DNA of 64,000 bases from assembly GCA_015680685.1 (NCBI GenBank), contig MNCI01020885.1:208980-272979 (forward strand). Direction: 5' to 3'. How positions within the stretch are numbered: the first letter of the stretch is position 1; every line of letters starts with the position of its first letter. Shown here piece after piece: positions 1 to 11,006 of the stretch. This DNA comes from Gnetum montanum (lineage: Eukaryota; Streptophyta; Gnetopsida; Gnetales; Gnetaceae). A model generated the notes under the pieces. That model was not told where the DNA came from, did no database searches, and was given only the letters and a program-made list of their open reading frames with translations. The translations under genes were made by a program, and so were the position numbers.

Positions 1-1723
1 CCCCCTTGAAGCCTTTTTATAGGATTCCAAGGTAGGTAGGGAAGTTACATTTTTAAAAATATCTCACCTAACTTCTCTCCCAAGTAACTTGACTAACCAA
101 TTAGAAAATTGCTTGTCCAACAAGCTAGGAGAAAGTTATGTAGTTAGGGAGTTAGGAAGTTATGCATAAAATTAGGATAATTTTATGCTAACATTAATGT
201 AATGTAACATTTAAATGGGATAATTAATATTGCAAATTTATAATGGGTAGTAATTTATATGTTTTAAAATAATATTTGTTATGACTTGGGATAATTGAAG
301 GCAAATCTCTAAATCAAGGCTTCATATAATGAGTACTTCATGTTATATATATATATATATATCTACATATATATATTACTGGTTAATTTATATTCCATTT
401 TAAGCGGTAGAAGTAATTGAATAATTTCTAGTAAAAGCGGCGAAACGATTCTTCTTGTCTTCCCTGTAAATCGCGTGGAGGTTTCATCACAGTTCCAGGG
501 CAACGGTCCTTCTCTTATTTCTGCCCAGAACCTGCAAGAATCGACACATGTTTGAAGCAAGATTCAAAATGCAGCATCATCCAAAATCGTAGATTCAAAC
601 TGCCTTTGCACAATAAGGCCCTGCAAAATCGTAACCGACGATCACCACGGGGGAAGGCTTTGCAACTGCAATCTGACTCTGCCGTCGCGTGTTGGAGAAG
701 AAAGGGGTTTTTTTGGATAACGTTGTGCTGAACATACTATTTTAAACAGAGGGTTTCGGTTACCAGATATTTTTCGTTTTGCCCCCAAATTGACTTAGGG
801 CTTCCTGCGTTTTTGTTTGAAAATTTTCCCTTGAATCTTTACCGCCATTGCCATTGATTGTAGAACCAAGGGCTAACATTTTATGGATCTGCCGAAACTA
901 CCTGCAGAAACCTTCAGAATCGTTGTAGCCGCACCACCGAAATCGTAACAACATATCCTACGTTAGATGTTTCATGTGCCAGGCTGAATGTCGCACGACA
1001 GTTTGTGTGGGGTTTCGGTGCACCTTGAGATCGCCTCCAATGTTTTGTTCTTGTTGTGAACCAGCAAATCAGCAACGTCAATGGCTGCGGCAGTGTAGAG
1101 CGATGGCTGCGGTGATGTTTGTTGGCTTGGCCGTGATTTTACAGTGGCCATGTATTTTCCAGTAACACTGCAGTCTTCTTTTCCTTTCACTGATGCTGCA
1201 TAATTTTTCAAAACATTCAAGGAGTTGCTGGTTTTTGTTTAATTCCTATTTTACATGAAATTTCAAATGTTGTCTTAAGGATACGACTGAATTTAACAAC
1301 CGAGACCTGCAACTTTGTGCCTTCCACATTAATAATATACTCCCTTGCTTACTGATTTTACTATCCTCTGATCTTTGACAAGGGAATAATCCGACACTTT
1401 CATCTTGTACCCAAAAGGCTTCAACATCAAAATTTTTTTTACCAATGAATCAATCTTAAAAAAAAAAACCATCAACCTTCAACACTAAAGCTGTAATTTA
1501 CTTACAACCATAGATTCCTCCAATTTTGAATAAAATATTTTAACTGTTCCATGGAATGGCCAAATGTGCCAACACTTCCCTAAATATGTTAGGCCAAAAA
1601 TAACCTACCATCATCAATTTTAGTGTTGTCCTTTATCCTACGTAGTGACCACTACATGGTCCTTCATGTTCATCATATAGGACTCTTTGTTGACTCCCTT
1701 CTTGAATGCATCATCTTATCAAT
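1..1723. other. Unassigned AT-rich region
   Basis: I recognise no gene here. Bases 1-340 are AT-rich and have the look of decayed transposon DNA. Bases 440-1170 are less AT-rich and hold short open frames on both strands, none longer than about 80 codons and none with a motif I know. Bases 1230-1723 are AT-rich again. A decayed mobile element or an untranslated region are both possible; nothing in the sequence decides. Confidence 0.5.
344..362. repeat. TA microsatellite
   Basis: An uninterrupted run of alternating T and A, followed after a short break by a second, shorter TA run near 366-376. Simple repeat with no coding meaning. Confidence 0.9.
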
Positions 1724-2632
1724 TGATGAGCAGCTAGGTATTCCAATACTTTACCATACAAGTCACAAGCATCCATGCATGACTAGATCGTAATCCATGG
1801 ATAAACAATGTAAGTATGCTAGTAGACAATAGTTGGTTCATGATTATTGTCTTGTCACATTGAGCTAGTGAAGTGCAAGTAGTATGGTTTAACTCTCAGT
1901 GAGGTATATGATATTATGATGTTGTAGGTCCAGTTTACTTCTAAGTGCTTTCATAATGAAAAGAATGAGAATACATTCTAAGTCTAATTGATAACTAAAA
2001 TGTAAATCTATCTTATCCTATGATGATAAGCATTCATTCTTGGTTTGCCACACATGTCTTGGGTCATGTAACCATTACTGGGATTACCAAGTGAATTCAC
2101 TATTGAGTGAATCAAGTGAAGTCACTGCTAGGTTACCAAATGATTACACTTAACACTCAAAACTAGATGTACTTATTCTACCTTACACATGAACATGGAA
2201 AAAGTAAAGTACTTAGAAAATGTAAAGAATGAAACTAAGTAAACATATTAAAGAAATGAAAATTAACTAAGAAAGAAAAATGACTAAGTAGAAAATAAAG
2301 AAACTAAGTGTAATATTACAATGTTGAGAAACAATATCGATCTTTATTTTCGGCCATGAATTATGCTCAAGTACAATCCACTTGAACAAATATTTCGTAC
2401 AACTTTTTGAAACCACACTACAAGCATTCACTCTATTGCTAAGTCTAGGTTACAAAAATAAACTATAAGAATTTCACTACATGTTAAATAAAAGTTGTTC
2501 ATTCGATGTTACCAAGGCTTGGTATTTATAGTGCTATCTAGGACCCCCTACACCATATCAATGATAATGTATACAGAGCTACGATGTTGTAGATACAATA
2601 TTATAACTTATAAGAAACAAATTTTACTATAT
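1724..2632 (-). repeat. Element H: decayed Athila-type LTR
   Basis: The left edge reads TGATGAGCAGCTAGGTATTC, very close to the left edge of element C's LTR at 57599. Collinear matches to C follow: a CATGACTAGATCGTAATCC block, a GTATGGTTTA block, the paired blocks about TACC and ATTACCAAG, and a TATTTATAG block near 2522 that would be the TATA region read on the minus strand. Just to the right, 2633-2690 resembles the sequence next to C's 3' LTR, so this is probably the 3' LTR of a minus-strand element. Boundaries are approximate because similarity is low. Confidence 0.6.
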
Positions 2633-3540
2633 TCCTAGGACTAATTGGAAACTTGTCCTCAAACAAAAGGAGGATAGAGTTCCTTACAAAATTATGAGGT
2701 GTTCTTAAATACTGACATGAATACTTATATACATGACTATTTGACTCTGAATGTTGCATTGTGTTTCAAGTGGTGGTTTACAAAATTATCATGCATTTCA
2801 TGATGGACACACATGTATATAGGTACATTTCTACCATTCCCTAGCGTAGGCTTTGATAGCTATTTTATTATTCCCAGTATATAGTGCATTTGAAGGAGAA
2901 ATTTTGATTAAGGTGGATGCATGCAATTCTCTAAATACGAGGGTGCTGAAACCACATCGATGCTAGCCTTGGCTGAAGAAGGACCTTGGTAATGGCATGG
3001 CAAATAGAGCTTTTTGATCTTGTAACTCTTATCATATGTTTTCCAAAGCCAGTGTAAAGCACCACAGTTTCCTACCCCGTCCTTTTTTGGCTTTTGGTGA
3101 GACTCCTTTGTGTAGGTCCTTCATTAGAAAAGTGGTACATTTACTTGTTCAATGGTGAAGAGTGGCAGCATCACTATGGGTAGGTTGTTCAAAAGGAATG
3201 TTTAAGCTTATTCAGAAATAAGAAACAGTTAACATTATAAACAGGTGTATTAAAAAAAGCATAGGAGTTAGGTCAAAGGAAGCTGCATGTGATATGTTTA
3301 AACTGTGGCAATGCGAAGCATGTGAAATGTTGAGTTGCACATGAAAATGATGGTGGAGAAGAACTACTCGAAATTAACAATGTGGGTATGAATGGTGATA
3401 ATTCAGATGAATATTTAGCCATAAACTTGTACCCTGGTTTAAAATTTGAGAGGGAGGGAACTCTGAAACATTGGCACCTCTCTCAATATTCCAGGTTAAA
3501 AGACACGAGTGTTGCTATGTTGGTAAAATGGCGTGTGTAA
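2633..3540. other. Remnant next to LTR H, then unassigned
   Basis: Bases 2633-2690 resemble the segment just inside element C's 3' LTR (53224-53300), so they look like the 3' internal end of element H. From about 2700 to 3540 I see nothing I can name. A short reading near 3290-3320 contains C-L-N-C-G-N-A-K-H, reminiscent of a zinc knuckle, but the motif is not complete. Confidence 0.4.
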
Positions 3541-4287
3541 TTTCTAACCCTGAAATAGCAAGGAAAAGAGCCCTGTGCGTCAAGGCAAACAGAAGAATGT
3601 TTGGCAGAAATCCAGCAAATATACCCGCGCATCCAGGAATGGCTGCCTTGTATTTAGGCATCTTTAAACAAGCCCAGATCCACGATATCCCAATTCACAC
3701 AACTTCAAAAAAATGTAAAGCAAGCTCAAGCTCACTGCAGGACACTAGAGAACATTTACTCCCAAAAGAAATCAGTAATTGATAAGAAACATGAGCAGTG
3801 GATCAATGATACAGCATTGCTGGTAGACACTGAAAGTAGAATCAAGGAGTTGCAAAACATTATCAAAGTTTTAAATGAATGAAGGCATGAATGAGAAAGC
3901 ACAATATCACAACAATTGGATGCTTTGTCAGAGCATGAGGATATGAGCAGAACTAGTTCACAGTTGGCAACCAGTTAACAAGATGCAATGGCCTGGCATA
4001 ATGAAGTTCTTGGATTTCGCATTGAAGCAGGCAAAGGAACCAAATGTATTTTCACCAATATTGATCATGCATACCCTGAACGTGAATTTTTCTTTACAAT
4101 TCGCCACAGCCAGAAGAATAATTGCTATAAATTGTTAGCATCTGATCCTTGCCTTCTTGGCACAGAGGAGTTGGTTGTGGAGTTAAACAAACATGGTGAT
4201 CTACCTAAATTTTTAAAGGCTATGCGGGATTTGTTCCAAGCTCTTTTAGCTAAAGGGAGCTTCTCAAAGTGTATAAAGACACCATAG
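3541..4287 (+). pseudogene. SPC25: Kinetochore protein SPC25-like pseudogene
   Basis: SPC25 is a subunit of the NDC80 kinetochore complex, which links centromeres to spindle microtubules; its C-terminal globular domain pairs with SPC24 after a long coiled coil. Read in one plus-strand frame, this segment gives a charged heptad-like region (about 3560-3960, with LENIYSQKKSVIDKKHEQW at 3739-3795) and then a globular domain from 3988 containing WHNEVLGFRIEAG, an FTIRHS strand, and an ELNKHGDLPKF helix, the order expected for plant SPC25. The frame is broken by stops at about 3655, 3874, 3886 and 3976. No intron interrupts the coiled-coil to globular-domain junction, so it looks like a retrocopy. 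The N-terminus is unclear. Fragments of two other genes follow directly. The assignment rests on recalled family features, not a search. Confidence 0.72.
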
Positions 4288-4295
4288 AGAGAAGA

Positions 4296-4492
4296 GTAGA
4301 TAGAGGAAGAAACCAGAGCTGAGATCACGCAAGTTCTGAGAGCCATGTTCAGCGAAAACATACCAGACATGGAGGCCATCGTAACTCCCTAATGGGGACA
4401 GGATCGATTCTTCAGGGGAACCTACTCCAAGTGGGCTATTGATGCATCACTTGAAGATTTCAATGCACTCAACGTATTGCTTGGGCGAAATC
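4296..4492 (+). pseudogene. Polyamine oxidase-like C-terminal fragment
   Basis: Plant polyamine oxidases are FAD flavoenzymes that oxidise spermine and spermidine. This short frame reads ETRAEITQVLRAMFSENIPD, then a TP-stop-WGQDRFFRGTYSKW block, then a SLEDFNAL block. This order of an AEI-x-x-VLR-x-MF helix followed by a W-x-x-DRF-x-GTYS-W segment matches the region just ahead of the C-terminal FAD-binding motif of plant polyamine oxidases. Only about 65 codons of an enzyme normally near 480 to 550 residues are present, and a TAA interrupts it at about 4388. It starts within a few bases of the end of the SPC25-like fragment and on the same strand, although the two genes are unrelated. The FAD-binding domain is absent, so no function is possible. 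Confidence 0.6.
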
Positions 4493-4572
4493 GGTGCTGA
4501 AGTGCTTAAGGCATGACCTTTCCACTAAAACCTCACCATCACAGCCGTAGAATGTAAAAAGGCAGCACAAGA

Positions 4573-4935
4573 ATGTTTGTTCGAGGAACAGGGCATGACC
4601 ATGAGCCGCGGTTCAATTTGCTCATCAAAACGGAAGCACAGGAGGGTTTGAAGCACCATGAAACATGCCAGTATGTGATGGAGCTAAAAACGAGTTGCAG
4701 ACCATTTGGTGGCACCAATGACGTTGTAAGCCTGGTCTTTGGTGACGAATTCTGCAGACAAGTGTCTCTACCGTGGCTGAATGATCCAAGCAAGAACACA
4801 TTCGAACGCTTCCAGACGGACACCTTCTCTATTGTAGGGCCGTGCGTGCATGATGTGTGTTACCTTTACCTCTACCACCATGACTCCGATGATTGACGTG
4901 TCAATAGTATGAAGGTCGGCTATAGGGTGACTCTT
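4573..4935 (+). pseudogene. ATS3: ATS3 (embryo-specific protein 3)-like PLAT fragment
   Basis: ATS3 proteins are small secreted plant proteins with a PLAT/LH2-type beta-sandwich, expressed in seeds. The frame contains CQYVMELKTSC, NDVVSLVFGDEF, an LNDPSKNTFERFQTDTFSI block, and VGPCVHDVCYLYLYHH. The cysteine spacing and the order of strands fit the ATS3 family. A TGA at about 4894 stands where the family has tryptophan (DSDD-stop-RVNSMKVGYRV), a G-to-A change, after which the frame reads on to 4935. There the copia element G interrupts it, leaving a TCTTA duplication. The secretion signal is not recognisable, and 4493-4572 between this and the polyamine oxidase piece is unassigned. It could be part of one chimeric transcript copy with its two upstream neighbours. 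Confidence 0.7.
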
Positions 4936-4936
4936 A
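4932..4936. other. Target-site duplication (left) of copia element G
   Basis: TCTTA, identical to 11634-11638 on the far side of element G. Five bases is the usual length for plant LTR retrotransposons. It fixes both outer edges of the element. Confidence 0.85.
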
Positions 4937-5496
4937 TGTAAGAAATATGTAAGAATAATAATTGTGCAGAGATGGAATAAGTATAGAATACAGAAGTAAA
5001 TGGCACAAGGAATTCACATGCATATATAGTTAGAAATACACAATTCTTGAGCAAATGGAATTGATCTTTGATGCCTTAGATTAAATTTGGCGTTTTAATT
5101 CTTTTTTCACCCACGCACTTTAAAATGATGGTGTATGCAATCTTCAAGCGTCTATGAAAGGGACCGCAATTGCAATCCTATTATGATTTGTGGTGCTTTT
5201 GTTCTTCCATCAAAAATGAATTTATAGGCCATGGAATCAATTGCCATCAAAGACCCAATGCCAATGCATAAAACACGTTAGCAAATATGGAAACCACCTT
5301 GATGCATTAACCAACTCATAAAAACGCGTTAGTGGGTGTGGTGGCCACTTTCATGCATTAACTAACTCATAAAAATGTGTTAGTGAGCATGGTGGCCACT
5401 TTTATGCATTAACCCATAAAATGTGTTAGTGGGCATGGTGGCCACTTTCATGCATTAACTAATACATAACACGTGTTAGTGGGTAATGCATGCTAC
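4937..5496 (-). repeat. Element G 3' LTR
   Basis: About 560 bp, plus-strand ends TGTAAGAA and GCATGCTACA. It aligns along its length with 11007-11633. A short extra segment repeats TATGTAAGAA near the left edge, and one fewer copy of the internal 50-bp repeat is present than in the other LTR. Confidence 0.9.
5311..5470. repeat. Tandem repeats of about 50 bp inside the 3' LTR of G
   Basis: Three direct copies of a unit containing TTAGTGGGCATGGTGGCCAC followed by TTTCATGCATTAAC, plus partial copies at both ends. The 5' LTR has four full copies. Confidence 0.85.
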
Positions 5497-5509
5497 AATC
5501 TCTCACTTG
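5497..5509 (-). other. Polypurine tract of element G
   Basis: On the minus strand the sequence just before the 3' LTR reads CCAAGTGAGAGAT followed by TGT. This is close to the AAGTGGGAGAT tract typical of plant copia elements, and it primes plus-strand DNA synthesis. Confidence 0.8.
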
Positions 5510-5786
5510 GTCTCTATATTTAATCAAGTTCAGGGTTTAAGAAATAAATGCATGAATCATGGTGATAGTTCCTCTTAATGTGAGTATTATCTTCTATGTA
5601 TTACAATGCATCATCTTTCAAACATAATTTCTTATATGGTAACTTAACTTTATGAATAAACCCAATGTTCAATTTAGGTCTTGCCATATGAGTATTTTCT
5701 CTAATAACTACATGCACAAACCATATGAGAAAATAGCACAACTGAATAAGAGTTTCATTAAAACTGTAAGTTGTACATACAACAAA

Positions 5787-6329
5787 TTACATTATGGAAT
5801 CAAGTCCCATCCGAACTACATGATCCTTAAATGACTTTGGTGGCATTCTTTTTGTCAAAGGATCAACTATCATTAATTTAGTGCTTATATGCGCAATGAT
5901 AACTTTGTTTTCCTTAATGCGTTCCCTTATGGCTAGGTACTTGATGTCGATGTGTTTACTTTGATTACCACTCTTATTATTCCTAGCCATAAAGACAACA
6001 GCTGAATTGCTACAAAATATTCTTAATGGCCTAGATATAGAATCCACAATTCTAAGCCCTAATATGAAACTCCTTAACAATACACTATGTGAACTAGCCT
6101 CAAAATAAGAAACGAACTCTACCTCCATGGTGGAAGTAGCAACCAAAGTTTGCTTTTCACTCCTCCAAGATATAGCTCCTCCAGCTAGCACAAAAACATA
6201 ATTAGATGTTGATTTTCGTGAATCAACACAACCAACAAAGTCTGAGTTCAAATAGCCAGTCACCTCCAAGGAGTTAGTTTGTTTATACATAAGCATGTAG
6301 CTTTTGGTACCTTGAAGGTACCTCATCAC
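5787..6329 (-). pseudogene. Copia RNase H domain (element G)
   Basis: This is the C-terminal part of the copia polyprotein; RNase H removes the RNA strand from the RNA-DNA hybrid during reverse transcription. The open 180-codon frame contains MRYLQGTKSY, DFVGCVDSRKSTSNYVF, AISWRSEKQTLVATSTMEVE and, near the end, KHIDIKYLAIRERI. These are the standard copia RNase H blocks; the usual STMEAEY-like block has become STMEVEF. The frame ends with a natural-looking stop about 290 bp before the LTR. Upstream, 6330-6600 continues the linker to RT with several stops. This is the longest intact stretch of the element. Confidence 0.88.
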
Positions 6330-6599
6330 TTTCTTTGCAACCCTCCAATGGTCAATACCTAGATTACTCTAATATCTACTAAATATTCCCACATCAAATG
6401 CAATCTCAAGTCTTGTATAGACCTAAGCATACATAGGCTTCCAATAGCTGAAACATATGGAATGTTGCTCATCTAACTTTTTTCTAAACCATTCCTAGGG
6501 CACTAGCTCAAATTGAACTTGTCACCCTTGATAATGGGTGCTATACTTGGTAAACAATCTTTCATCCAATATAAAACTTTATTGATGCAGGTTTCCTGC

Positions 6600-7310
6600 G
6601 ACAGTCCTAGAATACATCTAGATCTATCCCTATGGATCTATATGCTAATGGCATAAGATGCCTCACCCATATCCTTCATGTCGAAATTCTTAGAGAGAAA
6701 ATGTTTCACCTCATATAGAAATCCACTATTATTGGTTGCAAGAAGGATATCATCCACATATAGAATAAGGAAATATATTTTTCCCTCACTAACCTTTTGG
6801 TATATACATTGATCTAGAAATCCACTATTATTGATTTCAAAAAGGATATCATCCACATATAGAATAAGGAAATATATTTTTCTTCCATTGACCTTTTGGT
6901 ATATACATTAATCCATGATATTTTCTTCAAAACCAAATAAAGTGATTATGTCATGGAATTTTAAGTACCATTGCCGGGAGGCCTATTTTAATCCATATAT
7001 GGATTTCTTGAGCTTACATACCAATTGCTCACCATCACTAGAGAAAAATTCTTCAGGTTGTTTCATGTAAACCTCTTCCTCTAGATCACTGTTAAGAAAT
7101 ATTGTTTTCACATCCATTTGTTGTAATTTAAGATTAAAATGGGCAACCAATGCCATGATAACATGAAGGAAGCCTTTCTTAGATATAGGAGAAAATGTCT
7201 CCTTGTAATCTATTCCATCTTTCTGAGTGAACCCTTTAGCAACAAGTTTGGCCTTATATCTTTTAATGTTGCCAAATGAGTCTTTCATAGTCTTGAAGAC
7301 CAATTTTCAT
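6600..7310 (-). pseudogene. Copia reverse transcriptase (element G)
   Basis: Decayed RT that would copy element RNA into DNA. On the minus strand 6983-7303 reads through KRYKAKLVAKGFTQKDGIDY, a TFSPISKK block, QMDVKTIFLNSDLEEEVYMK, and CKLKKSIYGLK, the classic N-terminal copia RT motifs (the usual DVKTAFLNG and KSLYGLKQ are slightly altered). Then comes the catalytic YVDD block, present twice because 99 bp are duplicated in frame (6716-6814 and 6815-6913). After that come FLSKNFDMKDMGEA and a stop. Several nonsense codons lie between the blocks. The two YVDD copies are the oddest feature; see the findings. Confidence 0.88.
6716..6913 (-). repeat. In-frame 99-bp tandem duplication covering the RT YVDD motif
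   Basis: Copy one is 6716-6814 and copy two 6815-6913. Each reads, on the minus strand, CIYQKV, then KIYFLILYVDDIL, then NNSGFL. The copies differ at roughly a tenth of positions. Ninety-nine bases is 33 codons, so the frame is kept. Confidence 0.9.
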
Positions 7311-7850
7311 CCAATGGCTTTTATACCATCAGGAAACTTGACAAGATCCTAGACTCCATTAGATGACATAGAGTTCATTTCATCCTTCATGGCATCATAC
7401 GACAAGTTAGATTCCTTACAACTCATGGCTTGTGAAAATGTTTTGGGATCATTTTCAGCTCCTATGTTGTAGTCAGACTCTTGTAGATACATCATATAGT
7501 CACTAGGAATCATTGATCACTTTACTCTAGTAGATCTTCTTAATGTTGATTCATCATTCTCTTGAGGATGATGATGTTCAACAGACTGTTCAATAGGTTC
7601 TAGTATCTGTTGTTCAGCTAGATCTACTACTTCTTGATCAGCAATTTATGGAACTTCAATGGTTGGTTGTTGTTCAGTACACATTTGTGCTCTCGGCATA
7701 TTGTGCACAATAATCAATCTATCATTCGAAATAGTGGGTTGAGCATCTGTATGATCTATCTTAAGAACAATGTTCCAAGATCTACTACTCTCATTCTCAA
7801 GAAATTTAGCATTCCTTGATTCCACAAATCTAGTAGTATGTGATGGGCAA
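7311..7850 (-). pseudogene. Linker between integrase and RT (element G)
   Basis: Minus-strand frame with copia linker features: an LRRSTRVK-like block at about 7500-7530 (the widespread RRSxRxR motif), an SYDAMKDEMNSM block near 7380 and a VFKTMKDSFG start of RT at about 7300. Stops are scattered through it. No separate function is expected beyond joining integrase and RT. Confidence 0.7.
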
Positions 7851-8680
7851 TAAAATTTGTATCCCTTAGACCATTCAGCATATCTAATGAAATACCCACT
7901 TATGATCCTTGGGTTTAGCTTCTTCTCTTGTGGATTATAGATTCTTACTTCAGACAGGCATCCCCAAATGTGTATATGTCACAAACTCAATTTCCAACCT
8001 TTCCATAATTCAAATGGTGTCTTTAAGACAGCCTTAGTTGGAACTTAGTTTAATATATACATTGCCATCTTGAGAGCTTTAGTCCACAAGGACTTAGAAA
8101 GCTTGAAGCGGCTAAGCATACTCTCTACACCTTGTCCAATAATGTTTGGTTTCTTCTTTCTGCCACATCATTCTGGTCTAGAAAACTAGGCATAGTGTAC
8201 TGGGCAATAATCCCATGCTCTTAAAGAAACTTAGCAAATGTACCAGGTGCTTATCCATCATCAATGTATCTACCATTATATTCACTACCTCTATTAGATC
8301 TCACTATCTTTATTTTCTTACTAGATTGTTTATGTATTTTAGCCTTAAACATCTTAAAGGCATCTAAAGCTTTACTCTTGTTATGAAGTAGGTAGAGATA
8401 CATATATCGTGAGTAATCATCAATAAAGGTATTGAAATAATTTTGACCATATGTATTCATATCTAGACTATAGACATCTATACATATGATCTCTAATATG
8501 TCTGAACTCCTCTTGGCATTTTTATTGACATATTGGTCTGCTTCCCTTTTTGCAGTCCACACAAGTGTCAAAGTTAGTAAAATCTAGAGTACTAAGTACT
8601 CCATCATTTACTAATCTCTGTATTCTTTCGATAGAGATATTTCCTAATCTACAATGCCACAACATAGAGGATTTGTCAGT
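7851..8680 (-). pseudogene. Copia integrase (element G)
   Basis: Integrase joins element DNA to the genome. The minus strand shows the GAG-pre-integrase block near 8540-8680 (LWHCRLGNISIERIQRLV, then CVDCKKG), then a core start (RSSDILEIICIDVYSLDMNT, FIDDYSRYMYLYLL, IVRSNRGSEYNGRYID at about 8270-8290). The second catalytic aspartate, normally in a SDNGGEY-like motif, reads RSNRGSEY, so D has become N. Downstream are SLWTKALKMAMYILN, TPFELWKGWKL and the C-terminal SGYFIRYAEWSKGYKFY at about 7840-7900. Frameshifts and stops are numerous. Confidence 0.85.
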
Positions 8681-8989
8681 CATAACACATTCTTAATGCT
8701 AGCATGAGCATGCATAGAAGTATAAGAAGTTTCATTAATTTTGAAAAGACCATTTGTCAATGTACCATTTCCAATATGTATAGATGTATAATATAAACTA
8801 AATATAGTATCTAAAAGATTAAAGAAAAATCAAAATGATACAATCCTTGAAATAGAAATTAAATTCCTTGAAAAACTTGGAATATAAAATGTCTTTTCCA
8901 ATTCTAAGAAAAAATCACTGCTTAAAACTAAAATGCATGTTTTGATTGCCTCCACATGTGAGTGCATCTTGTTGCCTGAATAGATGCAT

Positions 8990-9090
8990 AACTCACTTTC
9001 CACTAGCTTCCTTAGGTTTTTTCACCCCTTGCAAGGAATTGGTAACATGGATTGTAGAACTGGAATCATTCCACCATGTGTCATGGCCAA
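8990..9090 (-). pseudogene. Copia protease active-site region (element G)
   Basis: On the minus strand the reading WWNDSSSTIHVTNSLQG matches the aspartic protease start of copia polyproteins, where the catalytic triplet is D-S-G or D-T-G. Here the glycine has become serine. The flanking frame is broken. It lies between the gag zinc knuckle and the integrase, as expected. Confidence 0.65.
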
Positions 9091-9159
9091 CATCAACCAT
9101 ATTAGATTGAAAAAAAATAAGTGAGAATGGAATACCTTTCTTTTCAAGCCATTTCTGAT

Positions 9160-9935
9160 ATTTAGAACAATCCTTCTTTATGTGCCCTTTCTTTTTGTAG
9201 AAAAAACATCTGGATTCTTTTTAAATATTAGCTTGTGTAGGAAATTTGACCTTCCACTTGCCTTTGGCTTATCCTTTCCTTGTGTAACTAGATGCACACT
9301 CTCTTTTTCTTCCATAGCAAGTCTCCTCTCTTCTTGCACACACATGGTCATTAGTTCATTGATTAACCATTTGTCCTTATGTGTATTATAAGAAATCTTG
9401 AAGGGTTCATACTACGGTGGGAGCATGTTTAAGATGTAGCACATAAGGAAAGATTCTAACATTTCAACCTCAAGTGTTTTGAGTTGAGCTACTATATCCC
9501 TCATTTGCATGATGTGCTCATGCACACTACGAATTTCAGTAAGCTTCATGGATGAAAACTTCATTATCAAGGTGTTGGCTAATGCCTTGTTTAATGATTC
9601 ATATTATTCATTAATGACCTTTAACAAAGCATGCACATTGTCATACTATTCCAGTGAACCACGCATACCAGCCAAGATATTGGTTTTTATGAACATGACA
9701 CAAAGGCGATTAGATCACTCTCATTTTTCATAATTTTCAATATCATCCGAATGGTTGATTAATGTAATAACAAGTGGTTCATCCTTATGGATAGCATAAT
9801 CAATGTCCATCCAACCTAAATGAAGAAGAATTCTCTCCTTTCATACCTTATAATTATCACCCTTTAATTTAGGAATGTCACATTTAAAATCAAAGTAGCT
9901 TACAGGTTGTATAACTGCATAATCAAACATACTTA
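9160..9935 (-). pseudogene. Copia gag (element G)
   Basis: Gag forms the virus-like particle. Minus-strand reading starts near 9930 with MFDYAVIQPVSYFDF, followed by an LKGDNYKVWKERILLHLGW block (the usual NYxxWKxxI motif of copia gag), YESLNKALANTL, MKLTEIRSVHEHIMQMRDI and YEPFKISYN. It ends in a zinc knuckle at about 9165-9215 reading CFFYKKKGHIKKDC, where the second cysteine of CX2CX4HX4C has become tyrosine. Several in-frame stops. Upstream (9951-10984) is the untranslated leader. Confidence 0.82.
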
Positions 9936-9950
9936 TGTCACTAAATTTGA

Positions 9951-10984
9951 GGTTAAAATATCATAAGACATGTTTACCAATGTAAATAATGAAAAATATG
10001 AATCAAATGACATAAAATTGCCTATGGGCTAACTTTTAATTGAAACATATTCATATATCCTTACAATGAAACTATTAAATTATATTTCTTTTCTTAACCC
10101 TTGTGGGTAAATTAAGAAAAATAATTTAACATATCATCCTAATTAATCATATTAAATACAATAAAAATCTTGTGGGATAAATTTTATCATATTACATATG
10201 ATTAATCACAATTTTTAATGTTGTGTACCATATGTGATCCAAAGGCTCTTAGTACATAATTTTGCATAATTAAAGATGTTGTGGCTACTCTCTAATTATA
10301 CAAAATTATATAGATCACTTGTTATAATTCATATGAAAATAATTATGCATATATATACAAAATTATCCATAAAATTGATAAATTACCAAATTCAACATGG
10401 TATAAACATAATTCATTTAATTATTCCAGCCTAAGGTGCCCAGGTGGAGGCCAAAGCATCAAACGAAAACCTTATAGAATGATGCTACTTCATTGGCTGA
10501 CATGAAAAAAACACCAAAAATCATAATAACAATGATGAATCCTAGATATGCAAGCTGGAATGGAAAAAGTGCATACATAACTCACAAAATCCAACTATGC
10601 ACAAAGGGAATAAACATTTGTTAGCCTTAAGACCATTCAAGTTAAGCCAAATCATGCTCAACCTTTGAAAACATTTATATAACAACAGGCTATTATAGGC
10701 CAACAATGCAAACAATAGACTGTTGCACAAGAAAATTGTAGACAACACAACTAGACTAGCTCTTCAAAACAACAAAAGAAAATATTCTCATTGCCACAAC
10801 AATAATGGTTTCTATTATCTAGTTCTACAGTGCATAAGAATGCAACAAAATGTGAGAGTGAAATCTCTTTCACTAGGCATAAACCAAAAGCAAGTGATCT
10901 TCCTCAAACTACAAAGTGTAGAAATATTTTTTTAAAAACACTATTTCCAAATTGCACCATCGTCAAAAGTTGTATCAAGATAGA
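9951..10984 (-). other. Leader of element G, noncoding
   Basis: Between the primer site and gag, about 1 kb of AT-rich sequence with no frame I recognise on either strand. This is the expected untranslated leader, longer than in many copia elements. Confidence 0.6.
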
Positions 10985-11006
10985 GATCTAACATTGTGAT
11001 ATCAAA
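10985..11006 (-). other. Primer-binding site of element G (degenerate)
   Basis: Just inside the 5' LTR the minus strand reads TTTGATATCACAATG. It keeps about 8 of 12 bases of the TGGTATCAGAGC site complementary to initiator-Met tRNA used by plant copia elements. Confidence 0.6.

Noticed and set aside
972-1220. Overlapping plus- and minus-strand frames of 63 and 82 codons
   Set aside because: They overlap on opposite strands, show no motif and fall below what chance gives in this less AT-rich patch.
3285-3330. Zinc-knuckle-like reading CLNCGNAKHVKC
   Set aside because: The C-x2-C-x4-H-x4-C spacing is not completed, a stop follows, and no gag context surrounds it.
3541-4935. Helitron or Pack-MULE as carrier of the gene fragments
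   Set aside because: I found no TC...CTRR ends with hairpin, no long terminal inverted repeats, and no introns. Not excluded, but unsupported.
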